A stretch of 64,000 nt of DNA from an uncultured Pirellulaceae bacterium (GTDB lineage Bacteria > Planctomycetota > Planctomycetia > Pirellulales > Pirellulaceae): the NCBI GenBank assembly GCA_938084685.1, contig CALKGE010000011.1, positions 124,001-188,000 of the forward strand, given 5' to 3'. The position numbers and the translations under genes were made by a program. Positions 28,362-37,663 of this stretch are shown one piece after another. The notes beneath the pieces were generated by a model, which worked only from the letters and a program-made list of their open reading frames with translations, was not told where the DNA came from and searched no databases. Within the stretch, counting starts at the first letter, position 1. Every line of letters begins with the position of its first letter.

Positions 28362-29240
28362 TCAACGGCTCAATCGTCCATCAGGAAACGTCTGTTGAAA
28401 CAGGAGCAAGGCCCGGTTCAGCTCGGCAACATCATGGACACGCAGAACCTGAACTCGCTGCATCGCCAAACCTAACGCGGCCCCGATCGTGCCACTCGTC
28501 CGTTCACACTCCCGGTCATCCAGCAGGTGAGCGATGAAGCCCTTACGCGAATGGCCTACCAGCACTGGACACCCCAGCGCATGAAACCGATCGCAGTTCT
28601 GTAATAACGCGACGTTGTGATCGTGCGTTTTGCCAAATCCGATTCCTGGATCGAGACAGATGCGATCCTGATCAATACCAGCCGCCAGAAGAGTATCACG
28701 ACGCTCACGCAAGTACTCGTAAATCTCCTCAACAACATCAGCATAGACCGGGTTGTCCTGCATGGTCTGTGGCGTTCCCTGTATATGCATCGCACAAACT
28801 CCGACTCCGGTTTCCCCAGCTACCTCCAGCATCTCCGGGTCGCCTTGCAGGCCTGTTACGTCATTGATGATCTCTGCACCGGCAGCAACAGCTTCGCGGG
28901 CAACCACTGCTTTGGACGTATCGACAGATATTGGGACGTCCGTAGCGCTGGCTAATTGCTCGATCACAGGAATAACCCGAGCCAGTTCGTCGTGGCTCGT
29001 CACTGGTTCCGAATAGGGTCGCGTACTTTCGCCACCTATATCAAGAATGCCTGCACCATCTGCTGCCAATTGCAGCGCATGATCGACTGCACGTTGCGGG
29101 TCGAAAAACTGGCCTCCATCAGAAAAACTGTCCGGCGTCACATTCACAATGCCCATGATGACAGGCAACGTTCCAAAGGAAATCGTCTGCTGGCGGAGAG
29201 TCCAGTGCTGGCTGCGAGTTGTGTGTGTCATACGAGTCAT
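28362..29240 (-). CDS. folP: Dihydropteroate synthase
   Basis: Joins p-aminobenzoate to dihydropterin pyrophosphate in folate synthesis; the sulfonamide target. A TIM barrel of 292 residues. MGIVNVTPDSFSDGGQF is the first signature loop, DIGGESTRPYSEP the second; NDVTGLQGD, DPGIGFGKTHDHN and GHSRKGFIA complete the site. I start at the ATG at 29240 (MTRMTHTT); a frame reaching 29267 adds nine residues. It follows the LptE-like gene on the same strand. Confidence 0.95.
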   Translation of the reverse strand: MTRMTHTTRSQHWTLRQQTISFGTLPVIMGIVNVTPDSFSDGGQFFDPQRAVDHALQLAADGAGILDIGGESTRPYSEPVTSHDELARVIPVIEQLASATDVPISVDTSKAVVAREAVAAGAEIINDVTGLQGDPEMLEVAGETGVGVCAMHIQGTPQTMQDNPVYADVVEEIYEYLRERRDTLLAAGIDQDRICLDPGIGFGKTHDHNVALLQNCDRFHALGCPVLVGHSRKGFIAHLLDDRECERTSGTIGAALGLAMQRVQVLRVHDVAELNRALLLFQQTFPDGRLSR

Positions 29241-29348
29241 TATGACTTGAGCGAAAACAAAACCCAAGAGGCACAGAAATCCCTCAAGGGAGGAAGGGTT
29301 AGCGAGCAGCAGCGATGGAACAGATGTCGAGTGAGATTCCCGGCAGGA

Positions 29349-29876
29349 CTACCAGGGGAGCTCCATTTGAGCGACAATCTGCGAGGCAAGTTTCTGCATG
29401 ACTTCCTGTTGCGCAGTCACCAAAGACTGTCCACCTTCGGGAACAAAGGAAGCTGATTGGGTGATATAGATTCCTTCGTCGATCGGTATCTCTGTCCGCT
29501 GAATCAGCTGCTGTCCCTGGCGATCCAACCAGGAAACTTCGACAATCATCGCGGTTTCGATATCACGTGCTTCGTCAAACTGATTTTCAGCAATCACTCG
29601 TTTGTGTTCGTCAACAATACGAGCCTGAAAAGTGCTGTCTGCCTGAGCGGCATCCACCACCTTATAGGGTGTACGCAACTCAATCTCTTTGACGATGGCC
29701 TCTGTTAATCGCTCGCCCAAACCACGCCGAAAACTCTCCGACTGCACAATGGGAACATGAATGGTACGAATGTCCGGACGGAACTGACTGCTGTTTCCTA
29801 ATTGGTAACCAGTACATCCCGTAAGCGAAACGATGCACAGGAAGAGTAAAACGGCAGGCCGCGCACCGCTTGCCAT
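29349..29876 (-). CDS. LptE-like outer-membrane lipoprotein
   Basis: 175 residues from the ATG at 29876. A hydrophobic leader ends in the lipobox SLTGC, followed directly by TGYQLG, the usual LptE opening. The body (IRTIHVPIVQSESFRRGLGERLTEAIVKEIE) has the alpha-beta pattern of that family, which plugs the LptD channel and helps place lipopolysaccharide in the outer membrane. The family is weakly conserved, so the assignment is moderate. It follows the BamD-like gene by 60 bases, so two outer-membrane assembly lipoproteins are adjacent. A longer frame to 29924 is possible. Confidence 0.65.
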   Translation of the reverse strand: MASGARPAVLLFLCIVSLTGCTGYQLGNSSQFRPDIRTIHVPIVQSESFRRGLGERLTEAIVKEIELRTPYKVVDAAQADSTFQARIVDEHKRVIAENQFDEARDIETAMIVEVSWLDRQGQQLIQRTEIPIDEGIYITQSASFVPEGGQSLVTAQQEVMQKLASQIVAQMELPW

Positions 29877-29936
29877 GTGACGGCTCTCTCTTTCGACTCG
29901 TCGAGTTTCACGTTTAATAAGCACGACACCGAATTC

Positions 29937-31238
29937 CTATCTGATCGGTCCATCCATTTCATTGGCAATCAGCGGTTTGACCTTGTCAGTTTCCGGAAAC
30001 AGATCCACCAACCACTTAACCGGAGTTTCAGGTTTATCAGGCAGGTCCTGGAGATCGTTAAACCGGGTAAAAGCGCGACTGGCAAACGGAGTATCTGCAA
30101 AATTCTGAGCGACTTTCCGGTAGTAGAATTTGGCTGCTCCGTATTCCTCCTTACCTTCATAAAACCGAGCGACCCACCATTGTCGTTCAGCCTGCAGATA
30201 TCGGAATTGCCGAGCAAGCCGGTTGAGTTCGTCGGCGTATTGCTCTGCCTTCACAGGAAACTGCCGTTTGATATCGCGGATCTGCTGTTCACCTTCATCC
30301 AGATGATCTCCTGCATATTCCGGTCCCCGGTAAAGGAGGAACCTGCAATGCAACATCATGAAGTTAGCAATGAATTGATGGTCACTTTCAGGAAAGATGG
30401 TCACCAGATCTTCCAGAGATTGAAGTGCCTTACCATATTGTTCCCGCTTGAAGTACGATTCAGAGACCAGCATGGTGGCGTCATCAGCCATGTCACTGGT
30501 CGGATCGTCGCGTCGCAATTTATCGAGGATGGCAATAGCCTCATCAAAACGCGAATTAAAAGGCATCGATTTATCGAACAGATTGAGATCAAAGAAGCCC
30601 TGCTCTTCCTCGCTATCCGCTTCGATCCAGTACTTGGCAATTTGAAATCGTTTCTGCTGTATCTTGTCGAGATGCCGCGTATTGGGATATTCCTTCAGAA
30701 TCGCTTTATGAATTTCATTAGCATGCTTGTAGTAATCAATATAGAAGTAACACTCGGAGGCCATAAACAGTGCATCCTCATGAAGCGCCGAATCCGGCCA
30801 GTACTCACCAGCCTCTTGATAGCGGAGACCTGCCTGCATAAACAACTCGCCCGCTTGCCGCAACTGCGACTTACTGCCATCAGCCTCCTGGCGTAAACGT
30901 ACCGCTTCGTTGTAGCTATTCTCTGCCTGGAAAAAGAACCGCTTGGCTTTTTCAATTTCCGGATCTGAGTTCACAATGCTGTCCCAGATGCGTGTTTCGG
31001 CAGTCTTTCGTTTGCCCGTCGGAGTGGAGGCAGCAAGTTTGGGTTTCACATGCCGAACTTTTTCATATTCGTCCTGACTACCACCCCAGTTGGCCCCATA
31101 CGAACTCCCAGGTCCCAACAGCTGATCGCCAGACACTTTGTCACCAGAATGGCACCCCAGTGAACTAAGCACCATCAGTGTGCAAAGTCCTGCCAGCGAG
31201 CTCGAGAGGCTAACTGTTTTGAGTAAACGTTGTTTCAT
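29937..31238 (-). CDS. BamD/YfiO-like TPR lipoprotein
   Basis: 433 residues. A hydrophobic leader ends in LSSLGC, giving an acylated cysteine near residue 27. The body is mostly helical with TPR-like repeats (AGLRYQEAGEYWPDSALHEDALFMASECYFYIDYYKHA and a second set around FDEAIAILDKLRRDDPTSDMADDA). BamD takes part in inserting outer-membrane barrels. This protein is longer than the usual 245 residues, so it may be a broader relative. I start at the ATG at 31238, with AAGGA eight bases upstream; this overlaps the end of recO by 29 bases. Confidence 0.7.
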   Translation of the reverse strand: MKQRLLKTVSLSSSLAGLCTLMVLSSLGCHSGDKVSGDQLLGPGSSYGANWGGSQDEYEKVRHVKPKLAASTPTGKRKTAETRIWDSIVNSDPEIEKAKRFFFQAENSYNEAVRLRQEADGSKSQLRQAGELFMQAGLRYQEAGEYWPDSALHEDALFMASECYFYIDYYKHANEIHKAILKEYPNTRHLDKIQQKRFQIAKYWIEADSEEEQGFFDLNLFDKSMPFNSRFDEAIAILDKLRRDDPTSDMADDATMLVSESYFKREQYGKALQSLEDLVTIFPESDHQFIANFMMLHCRFLLYRGPEYAGDHLDEGEQQIRDIKRQFPVKAEQYADELNRLARQFRYLQAERQWWVARFYEGKEEYGAAKFYYRKVAQNFADTPFASRAFTRFNDLQDLPDKPETPVKWLVDLFPETDKVKPLIANEMDGPIR

Positions 31239-32091
31239 TAAGGACATCCTTGTCCGTTTCGTCATGCTTTGTACTATCGTGCTGGGATAATGCCCGGGTT
31301 TCTGATTTACGAAACCGGCTCAGTGCATCATCACGGATGGTTGTTGGACGTCCGAGCATGCTCAGGAATTTTTGCATGCGCGGGCGGCGGCCCATCATAT
31401 TTGCCATGTAGTTATTCAGGACTCCGCGAAGTTCCCCAAGCACCATCGGATCAACCGAAGGTAGAGGGCTATCGCAAACCGAAAACAACCTCATGGCCTC
31501 CAAAACTCCCCAGGAAATACTGATCACTCGCGACTGTCCCACTCGGCACTTGCCACACAGAACACCTCCGGAAAGCTGTCCAAATGGTACGCGTGCCTGC
31601 CGATCAATGTCTCGGCCACACAACGTACAATTATCAAACGATGGCTTCTGACCTATCATTCGTAGCAAGTTTAATTCAAAGCGAATCACCAGACCGAGTG
31701 GATCCTGTAATTCATCCAACTGAATGACAGTCTCCTGAGTAAGTTCAAATAGGTCCGGGTGCGGATCCCCTGTATGTGTCAGAGCATCCAGTAATTCGGC
31801 GATGTAATAACCTGCATATAAGTGGGGTAAGCTGCGAGTAGCCGCTCGAAAACGACGTTGCAACTTTGCTTCAGTAAGTAAATCCAGGGAATCTGAAGAT
31901 TTGTGGATGAAGACTATTCGAGAAATGCTTAGCAGGTCAATAGCAGACTCAAACGGGCTTTTGGGGCGTCTGGCCCCCTTAACCAACGCTCCGATTTTCC
32001 CGAAATCCCGGGTAAACATCGTCACGATGCAGCTCGATTCACTGAACTCAACAATGCGAATCATGATCGCATCCGTTTTTTCACTTGCCAC
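31210..32091 (-). CDS. recO: DNA repair protein RecO
   Basis: Helps RecR load RecA on SSB-coated single strands in gap repair. 293 residues. The N-terminal OB-fold contains DAIMIRIVEFSESSCIVTMFT and FGKIGALVKGARRPKS. A zinc site follows: CTLCGRDID then CGKC. The C-terminal tail beyond about residue 250 is polar and probably disordered. The end overlaps the BamD-like start, and the gene follows the CorC-like gene by 30 bases, so it belongs to a long minus-strand operon. Confidence 0.93.
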   Translation of the reverse strand: MASEKTDAIMIRIVEFSESSCIVTMFTRDFGKIGALVKGARRPKSPFESAIDLLSISRIVFIHKSSDSLDLLTEAKLQRRFRAATRSLPHLYAGYYIAELLDALTHTGDPHPDLFELTQETVIQLDELQDPLGLVIRFELNLLRMIGQKPSFDNCTLCGRDIDRQARVPFGQLSGGVLCGKCRVGQSRVISISWGVLEAMRLFSVCDSPLPSVDPMVLGELRGVLNNYMANMMGRRPRMQKFLSMLGRPTTIRDDALSRFRKSETRALSQHDSTKHDETDKDVLNETTFTQNS

Positions 32092-32121
32092 CGTGAAATT
32101 CCCTTTGATTGAACGCTGGAA

Positions 32122-33477
32122 TCAGCTATCACCGATCACTGTTAAGCTGACACGTTCGATACGTCTCTTCGTCGCTTCAATTACCTTGATACAAATACCA
32201 GCCACCTCAATTTGCTCGCCGACTTCCGGGATATAGCCTAACTGGTGAATCATTAATCCGGCGACAGTATCAACTTCGTCATTCTCAGGCAACTGCATTC
32301 CCAGCATGCCATTGATCGCATCGATATGTGCCTTGCCCAGAGCTTCTACCCTCTGATTAGCAAGAATGAAGATTTCCTCGGGAAGATCATCATCCTCATC
32401 GATGATCTCGCCAACAATCTCTTCCAGCGCATCTTCGATCGTGACCAATCCGACCACGGAATTAAATTCATCAACCACCAGTGCCAGATGAAATCTCTCT
32501 TTTTGAAAGCCGCGTAACAGCTCGTCAACAGCCTTGGAAGCAGGAACAAATTCAGCCGGGCGCAATACATCTTCCATCGACGTCACTTCGGCAACACCTG
32601 GTTTGGCAAATACCATCAGCAGGTCTTTGACATAGAGTATTCCCACACAGTTATCCAATGTCTGGTCATACACCGGTATCCTGGTACGACGAACTCGTTC
32701 AAACAGCTCCAATACCTCGGACCAATCAGCCCCCAGTGGGAGCGCATCGATTTCACTACGGGGCGTCATGATGTCTCGCACATCGACATCATCCAACTCC
32801 AACACTCCTTCGATCATGTCCCATTCATCTTCTTCCAGAACACCATCACGCATTCCGGCAGTCGCAATAGATCGAATCTCGTCTTCCAGCGCCTCTTCTT
32901 CATCGTTGTTGTCTTCACGACCAGACAACCTCCAAGCCAACCCGGCTACTAAACGAACTCCGAGTGTAAAAGGAGTCATCAACCAGGTCAGCCCGCCCCA
33001 AAACGGCCACGTGTGATAGATAATCGGAGACGACCAGACGGAAACCAAAGCTCTGGGAAGCCAAACTCCCAGCAGTAGCAGACTGATCGCGATGGTGACA
33101 ACCGATGTCCAAACCTCAGACCAGGCAAACTGGCCCTGCTGGTCAGCTGGCACCACTTCCAGTAATCGCTGTACAATCCCACTTGTCGACGGCTCGCTCG
33201 CGGGCCCAGCATGAGCAATCACGGCCAGTGCCAGACTAACAATAGCTACACTGCCAGCAAGTGCTAACAGAGTTTCAGACGCGAGCGAGATATCCTGGTA
33301 TCGATCTCTAACCAGATTGAAGAAGTTGATATTGCCTTTATTTCGACAATACTTTTTCAGATCAGATCGCGAGTAATCGTCGAAGATCTTCGATCCAATC
33401 GCGCCGACGGCCACAAGTACGGTCGCCACCCAGGACAGCAGTATCAAAGTGCTTACAGAAAGCACAATCGCATACAC
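32122..33477 (-). CDS. CorC/HlyC-type CBS-pair membrane protein
   Basis: 451 residues. Three or four hydrophobic segments form the N-terminal DUF21/CNNM-like part (to about 190). A linker with acidic NNDEEEALEDEIRS follows, then two CBS domains (the first after VRDIMTPRSEI, the second in the EVTSMEDVLRPAEFVPAS region). The C-terminal CorC/HlyC domain binds FAD-like ligands in homologs. Members of this group act in magnesium or cobalt efflux. It lies between ybeY and recO, a frequent arrangement in other phyla too. Confidence 0.85.
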   Translation of the reverse strand: MYAIVLSVSTLILLSWVATVLVAVGAIGSKIFDDYSRSDLKKYCRNKGNINFFNLVRDRYQDISLASETLLALAGSVAIVSLALAVIAHAGPASEPSTSGIVQRLLEVVPADQQGQFAWSEVWTSVVTIAISLLLLGVWLPRALVSVWSSPIIYHTWPFWGGLTWLMTPFTLGVRLVAGLAWRLSGREDNNDEEEALEDEIRSIATAGMRDGVLEEDEWDMIEGVLELDDVDVRDIMTPRSEIDALPLGADWSEVLELFERVRRTRIPVYDQTLDNCVGILYVKDLLMVFAKPGVAEVTSMEDVLRPAEFVPASKAVDELLRGFQKERFHLALVVDEFNSVVGLVTIEDALEEIVGEIIDEDDDLPEEIFILANQRVEALGKAHIDAINGMLGMQLPENDEVDTVAGLMIHQLGYIPEVGEQIEVAGICIKVIEATKRRIERVSLTVIGDS

Positions 33478-33550
33478 CTTAAAAGACTGAAAATCATGTC
33501 GCCGTCATTATAGGAAAGATCCCTCGCCACACGCATACCTAATCGGACAT

Positions 33551-34021
33551 TTATTCTGCTGGGTCGATTCGATGTTCAATTCCGAATTTCATCAAATGAC
33601 GCCGTTCTGCCTGCTGCATGACCACTTTCGCTTCGGGATCCTTATCATCGTAACCGACCAGATGGAGGCAACCGTGAATCACGTACAGCAGAAATTCCTG
33701 CCGCCAGTCCCACTGGTAGTCCCGAGCTACTTCCACTGCTGTGTCCACGCTGACAATAATCTCGCCCTCCAGGTGTGTTTGTTCCCGCTCCAGTACAAAG
33801 CTGATAACATCGGTCGGATAGTCGTGGTTCAAATACTGGATATTTAACTGGTGAATGGTCGGATCATCCACCACAGCCACACTGATTTCCCCTGACACGA
33901 TACCAGCCTCTTCGAGCACCTGCTGCACTGCCAACTCAATCTGCGCAAAGTCCAGCTCGTATTTCGACTGTTCGTTGGTGATAAATACAGAAAACAATTG
34001 GTCGTGAAAACTAGAGTTCAA
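33551..34021 (-). CDS. ybeY: Endoribonuclease YbeY
   Basis: A metal-dependent RNase for 16S rRNA 3' maturation and ribosome quality control. 156 residues. The typical core INIQYL-like stretch (HQLNIQYLNHDYPTDVISF) and GEIIVSVDTA are present. The metal motif reads HGCLHLVGYDD: His116 and His120 are present, but the third ligand, normally His, is Asp126. This change is seen directly; whether activity is kept is not known. It is flanked by a PgpH-like gene and the CorC-like gene. Confidence 0.93.
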   Translation of the reverse strand: MNSSFHDQLFSVFITNEQSKYELDFAQIELAVQQVLEEAGIVSGEISVAVVDDPTIHQLNIQYLNHDYPTDVISFVLEREQTHLEGEIIVSVDTAVEVARDYQWDWRQEFLLYVIHGCLHLVGYDDKDPEAKVVMQQAERRHLMKFGIEHRIDPAE

Positions 34022-34064
34022 AATGAAGATTCAGGACTCAGGGACTCCTCTACGCTCAGGGCCA

Positions 34065-36446
34065 CTACCCCAAACTGGACAGCTTGCGGACTTCCGTATC
34101 CTCCGGATACTCCACTCGTTTGTGCAGCAATGCCAGAACCGACTTTACCAGAGATCGCTGGATCACGTTCAATTCCGATAATGTCAACCCGCACTCGTCA
34201 AATTGACCATCCAGCAACCGTTTCATCGCCAGTTCACTCACGAGATGTTCCACACGAGCTGGAGCGGGTTCGTCCAGGGTGCGACTGGCACTCTCCACAG
34301 CGTCGGCAAGCATCACGACAGCCGCTTCCCGCGATTGCGGTTTAGGCCCTGGATATCGATAGTCAGATTCCTCTACACCGATTTCAGATGTTTTTGCCTG
34401 ATGGTAAAAGTATTCCACCAATGTCGTCCCGTGATGCTGCTCGATGAGATCAATGAAAGACTGAGGAAGATGATGCTTGCGGCCCAGGTCAGATCCATCT
34501 TTAACATGGGAGATAATCACCAGCCTGCTCATCGAAGGCAGTAATTGTTCATGCCTGTTCTCTTCCTGGTTCTCCGCAAAGTACTCAGGTTTGAACATCT
34601 TACCAATATCATGAAAGTAAGCCCCCACACGACAGAGCAAACCATTCGCTCCGATTGCATCAGCCGCCGGTTCTGAAAGCATGCCAACATTAAGTGAATG
34701 GGTAAATGTGCCAGGAGCACGGTTCTTTAGCTCCTGCAGCAACGGATGAGCCGGGTCTCCTAATTCCAGCAAACTGATATCTGTCTGCACTCCAAAAATC
34801 CACTCGATAATCGGCAGTAGTCCGGTGATGAAAAAACCTGCCAGAACTACGCAAAGTCCATACCAGCCAGCCCCCTGAAGGAGGTTGGTTAAATAATTGG
34901 CCTCTGCAGCATCCTGGTTGAGCAATTGATCCCAGAATTGCAGACCGGTCGACCCGAACGTCTGGCCCGCCAGAGTACTCACCCCAATCGTGGTTGCCAG
35001 TGTAATCACTCCGGCTCCGAATCCCACGGAGATTAAACGCACACGAGATCTGATCCGTCCCATGAGCAGACAGGATGCCGCCACTGCTGAGAATACAATG
35101 ATAAACCCGGGCAGAGATTGCCCGCTTGTCACCGCAACCATCAGTGAAATGGTCGAAGCGATCAGCAAAGCTGACTCACGACGAAAGGAAATCGTCAAAA
35201 TCATCGCGTACATCGACAGCGGAATGAGTTCGGCTCGCCAAGTATCATTCGCAGTTGACGTAGCCAGCAGGACGACAATGGTTGAGAGAACCAGCAGGCG
35301 GATCAAACATGCCGTGTCACTGACCACATTCCTTTCATAGACGACCAGATAAGCGCCGCAGAGCAGAAATACGGCCACAAACATCCCAAAACTCGCCATG
35401 CCAAATCCCATCAGTCGGGTCATTTGCAGCATCTGAGTGTTATAGCGAGTTTCATATTCCATCCGCAGTAACGCCAACTCGTCTGCCTGCAACGGCTCAC
35501 CTGCACTGGCCAATGTTTGCCCAGGCTGATAATTGCGAAATTGCTGTTCAACACTTTCCCGCTCGCTCTGACGCCGCTTCATGCTCTGCGCTCGATCAAT
35601 CGTCAGCGTTCCTTGAATTCCAGCACCACGAATCCAGTTCTCCATCATCGAGGCCAGAAATCCTGTTTCGTTCTCAGCCAGCTCCAACTGGCCCAAAGCT
35701 TCGCCAAGAGTTTCTGTCAGCGTCCGTGCAATCTCACTTTGACGCACTTCGGAGACATCAACAATTACATCCGCCGTGCCGTTTTCTCCACTGATCTGAA
35801 TGGAATCCAGGCGACCCTCTTCCTCTGTATGTCCCAGCCTTTCCAGCACTCCCTTTTCCATCCACGGATCGTATAACTCGTCCAAGGCATCCGACAGGTC
35901 CGCTCTGGCCTCTTCACTACCCAATAACTCACAAAAACGATCAAACATGACCCGGGATTTCTCCAATTGCTCCGGATCCATCCTGACCGCTTCCTCATCT
36001 TCCATATTGCTCATGGGACTGAGAAATCTCTCCCAATGCAACATCGGAGCGCTTTCCCAATCCTCGGCGACCACTAATTCATCAACCGCCAGCAGCAAAT
36101 CTTTCTTTTGCTTGGCCAGTTGGTAAGCATCGTTACTGTAGATACAGAGTGTTTCGGATTCGGCCCGCCGCTGCATGACCTCTGTCCCGATGGCGTCCTC
36201 AACCTTGAACAAAACGGCGGCCACAATATCACGGTCCGGAATATAGCCAAGACGATATTGAAAAGGTGGCTTCCATCCCTGCGTCACGCCCCACATGAAA
36301 AGGGCTGCCACCAAACTCAGCAATACATGTCCCCAATTCTTGCCACTTCGCAACGACTCGATCATCACCTTCCGCAAGCGACGGTGAGAAAGCTGAAACG
36401 AATCAGCTCGAGTCGATCGTGATTTCCTGGAAGAACCGCTGGCCAT
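34065..36446 (-). CDS. PgpH-like 7TM HD-domain phosphohydrolase
   Basis: 793 residues. One membrane segment (about 35-55) is followed by a long extracytoplasmic domain (about 60-350), then seven hydrophobic segments (about 360-570) and a cytosolic HD domain with AYFHDIGKMFKPEYF and the later QHHGTTLVEYFYHQA. This is the 7TM-receptor-HD architecture; the Listeria relative PgpH degrades cyclic di-AMP. The substrate in this phylum is unproven. It sits between phoH and ybeY, the usual place of this family. Its start is 10 bases from the phoH stop. Confidence 0.9.
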   Translation of the reverse strand: MASGSSRKSRSTRADSFQLSHRRLRKVMIESLRSGKNWGHVLLSLVAALFMWGVTQGWKPPFQYRLGYIPDRDIVAAVLFKVEDAIGTEVMQRRAESETLCIYSNDAYQLAKQKKDLLLAVDELVVAEDWESAPMLHWERFLSPMSNMEDEEAVRMDPEQLEKSRVMFDRFCELLGSEEARADLSDALDELYDPWMEKGVLERLGHTEEEGRLDSIQISGENGTADVIVDVSEVRQSEIARTLTETLGEALGQLELAENETGFLASMMENWIRGAGIQGTLTIDRAQSMKRRQSERESVEQQFRNYQPGQTLASAGEPLQADELALLRMEYETRYNTQMLQMTRLMGFGMASFGMFVAVFLLCGAYLVVYERNVVSDTACLIRLLVLSTIVVLLATSTANDTWRAELIPLSMYAMILTISFRRESALLIASTISLMVAVTSGQSLPGFIIVFSAVAASCLLMGRIRSRVRLISVGFGAGVITLATTIGVSTLAGQTFGSTGLQFWDQLLNQDAAEANYLTNLLQGAGWYGLCVVLAGFFITGLLPIIEWIFGVQTDISLLELGDPAHPLLQELKNRAPGTFTHSLNVGMLSEPAADAIGANGLLCRVGAYFHDIGKMFKPEYFAENQEENRHEQLLPSMSRLVIISHVKDGSDLGRKHHLPQSFIDLIEQHHGTTLVEYFYHQAKTSEIGVEESDYRYPGPKPQSREAAVVMLADAVESASRTLDEPAPARVEHLVSELAMKRLLDGQFDECGLTLSELNVIQRSLVKSVLALLHKRVEYPEDTEVRKLSSLG

Positions 36447-36455
36447 GGTACCTGT

Positions 36456-37418
36456 CTATTTCTTGCTAGCCTTTCTGCCCTGATGATTCACCGGCTCGTA
36501 GGCATCAACTATCTGTTGCACAAGACGGTGACGCACAATATCTGACGCATCCAGTTGCACAGCTGCCACTCCCTTTATGTTTGCCAGCCGACGCGTCGCA
36601 TCCAGCAATCCGCTTTGAACATTCACGGGCAAGTCGATCTGAGTGCCATCTCCGGAAACCACAATTTTTGATTTGGTCCCCATACGTGTGAGAAACATCT
36701 TCATCTGACTGATCGTGGCATTCTGAGCTTCATCCAGAATAATAAAGGCTTCATCCAGAGTTCGACCTCGCATGTAAGCCAATGGCACCACCTCGATAAC
36801 ATCCTTCTCCATGTACTGCTGAATCACATCGAAGTCGATCATGCTGTGAAGGGAATCCAGTAAAGGCCGCAGATAAGGATTAATCTTGGCGTGCATATCT
36901 CCTGGCAGGAAGCCAAGACTCTCACCTGCTTCCACCGCTGGACGCACCAATACGATCTTGCGAATGAGGTTGTGCTTTAACGCTTCGACAGCCAAAGCTA
37001 CCGCCAGGAACGTCTTGCCAGTACCAGCCGGACCGAGTGCAAAAACGAGGTCGTTCTGACGGATGGCGTTGATATACCTGGCTTGCCCCAATGTACGCGG
37101 AACGATTGGTTGACTAGCTGTCATGACGTCAATTTCAGTATCCATGAATTCGCCAAACTGGCCAGTGATCCGATCGACCACCCGCTTGGCTTCTTCAAAC
37201 GGCAACTCGCCGCTACGTTGCACTATGTCCTTGAACTGCTCAAGCACGTCTGTTGCTTTATGGACATTGTCTTCGTCGCCACGCACCACCAGCGTACCAT
37301 CCCCGTGCGTTATGTTGACTCGCAACTGATCTCGCAGCAGGCGCAGATTCTGATCTTTAGCTCCGAATAAAACGAGCAGATCCTGTTGTCGGGGAAACGG
37401 TAGAGTAGCTTCAATCAT
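36456..37418 (-). CDS. phoH: PhoH-family ATPase
   Basis: 320 residues. An N-terminal KH-like segment (LRVNITHGDGTLVVRGDED) precedes the PhoH core with Walker A GPAGTGKTFLAVALA and Walker B FIILDEAQNA, then SKIVVSGDGTQIDLP. PhoH proteins are cytoplasmic ATPases thought to act on RNA, often partnered with YbeY, which is two genes downstream. It is first in the minus-strand block phoH-pgpH-ybeY-CorC-recO. Upstream are three copies of the short repeat TGCATGAAT. Confidence 0.93.
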   Translation of the reverse strand: MIEATLPFPRQQDLLVLFGAKDQNLRLLRDQLRVNITHGDGTLVVRGDEDNVHKATDVLEQFKDIVQRSGELPFEEAKRVVDRITGQFGEFMDTEIDVMTASQPIVPRTLGQARYINAIRQNDLVFALGPAGTGKTFLAVALAVEALKHNLIRKIVLVRPAVEAGESLGFLPGDMHAKINPYLRPLLDSLHSMIDFDVIQQYMEKDVIEVVPLAYMRGRTLDEAFIILDEAQNATISQMKMFLTRMGTKSKIVVSGDGTQIDLPVNVQSGLLDATRRLANIKGVAAVQLDASDIVRHRLVQQIVDAYEPVNHQGRKASKK

Positions 37419-37428
37419 GGATTAGATT

Positions 37429-37437
37429 TGCATGAAT
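37429..37437. repeat. TGCATGAAT copy 1 upstream of phoH
   Basis: First of three direct copies of TGCATGAAT, eleven bases from the phoH start. Confidence 0.4.
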
Positions 37438-37509
37438 CATGTTAGGGAGAGCCGTCGGCAATCCGGGACACCCCGCGCCTGTTAACTATACCCCAAGGCA
37501 TACTGTTTT

Positions 37510-37533
37510 TGCATGAATTCTATGCATGAATTC
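37510..37533. repeat. TGCATGAATTC tandem pair upstream of phoH
   Basis: TGCATGAATTC occurs at 37510-37520 and again at 37523-37533, a 13-base period. With the copy at 37429 this makes three related elements between phoH and cdsA. They could be operator sites; this is speculative. Confidence 0.4.
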
Positions 37534-37663
37534 CCGGCTGGCCATGCTGAAGCATACCGTTTATACCGGTTTTTCCAGTGCCCGCCTCTAAAAATCGATA
37601 CATGCCATACTTTCAGAAATCTGACCGACTGCGATGGGAACGATTCGCTTTGGCAATCGTCCT

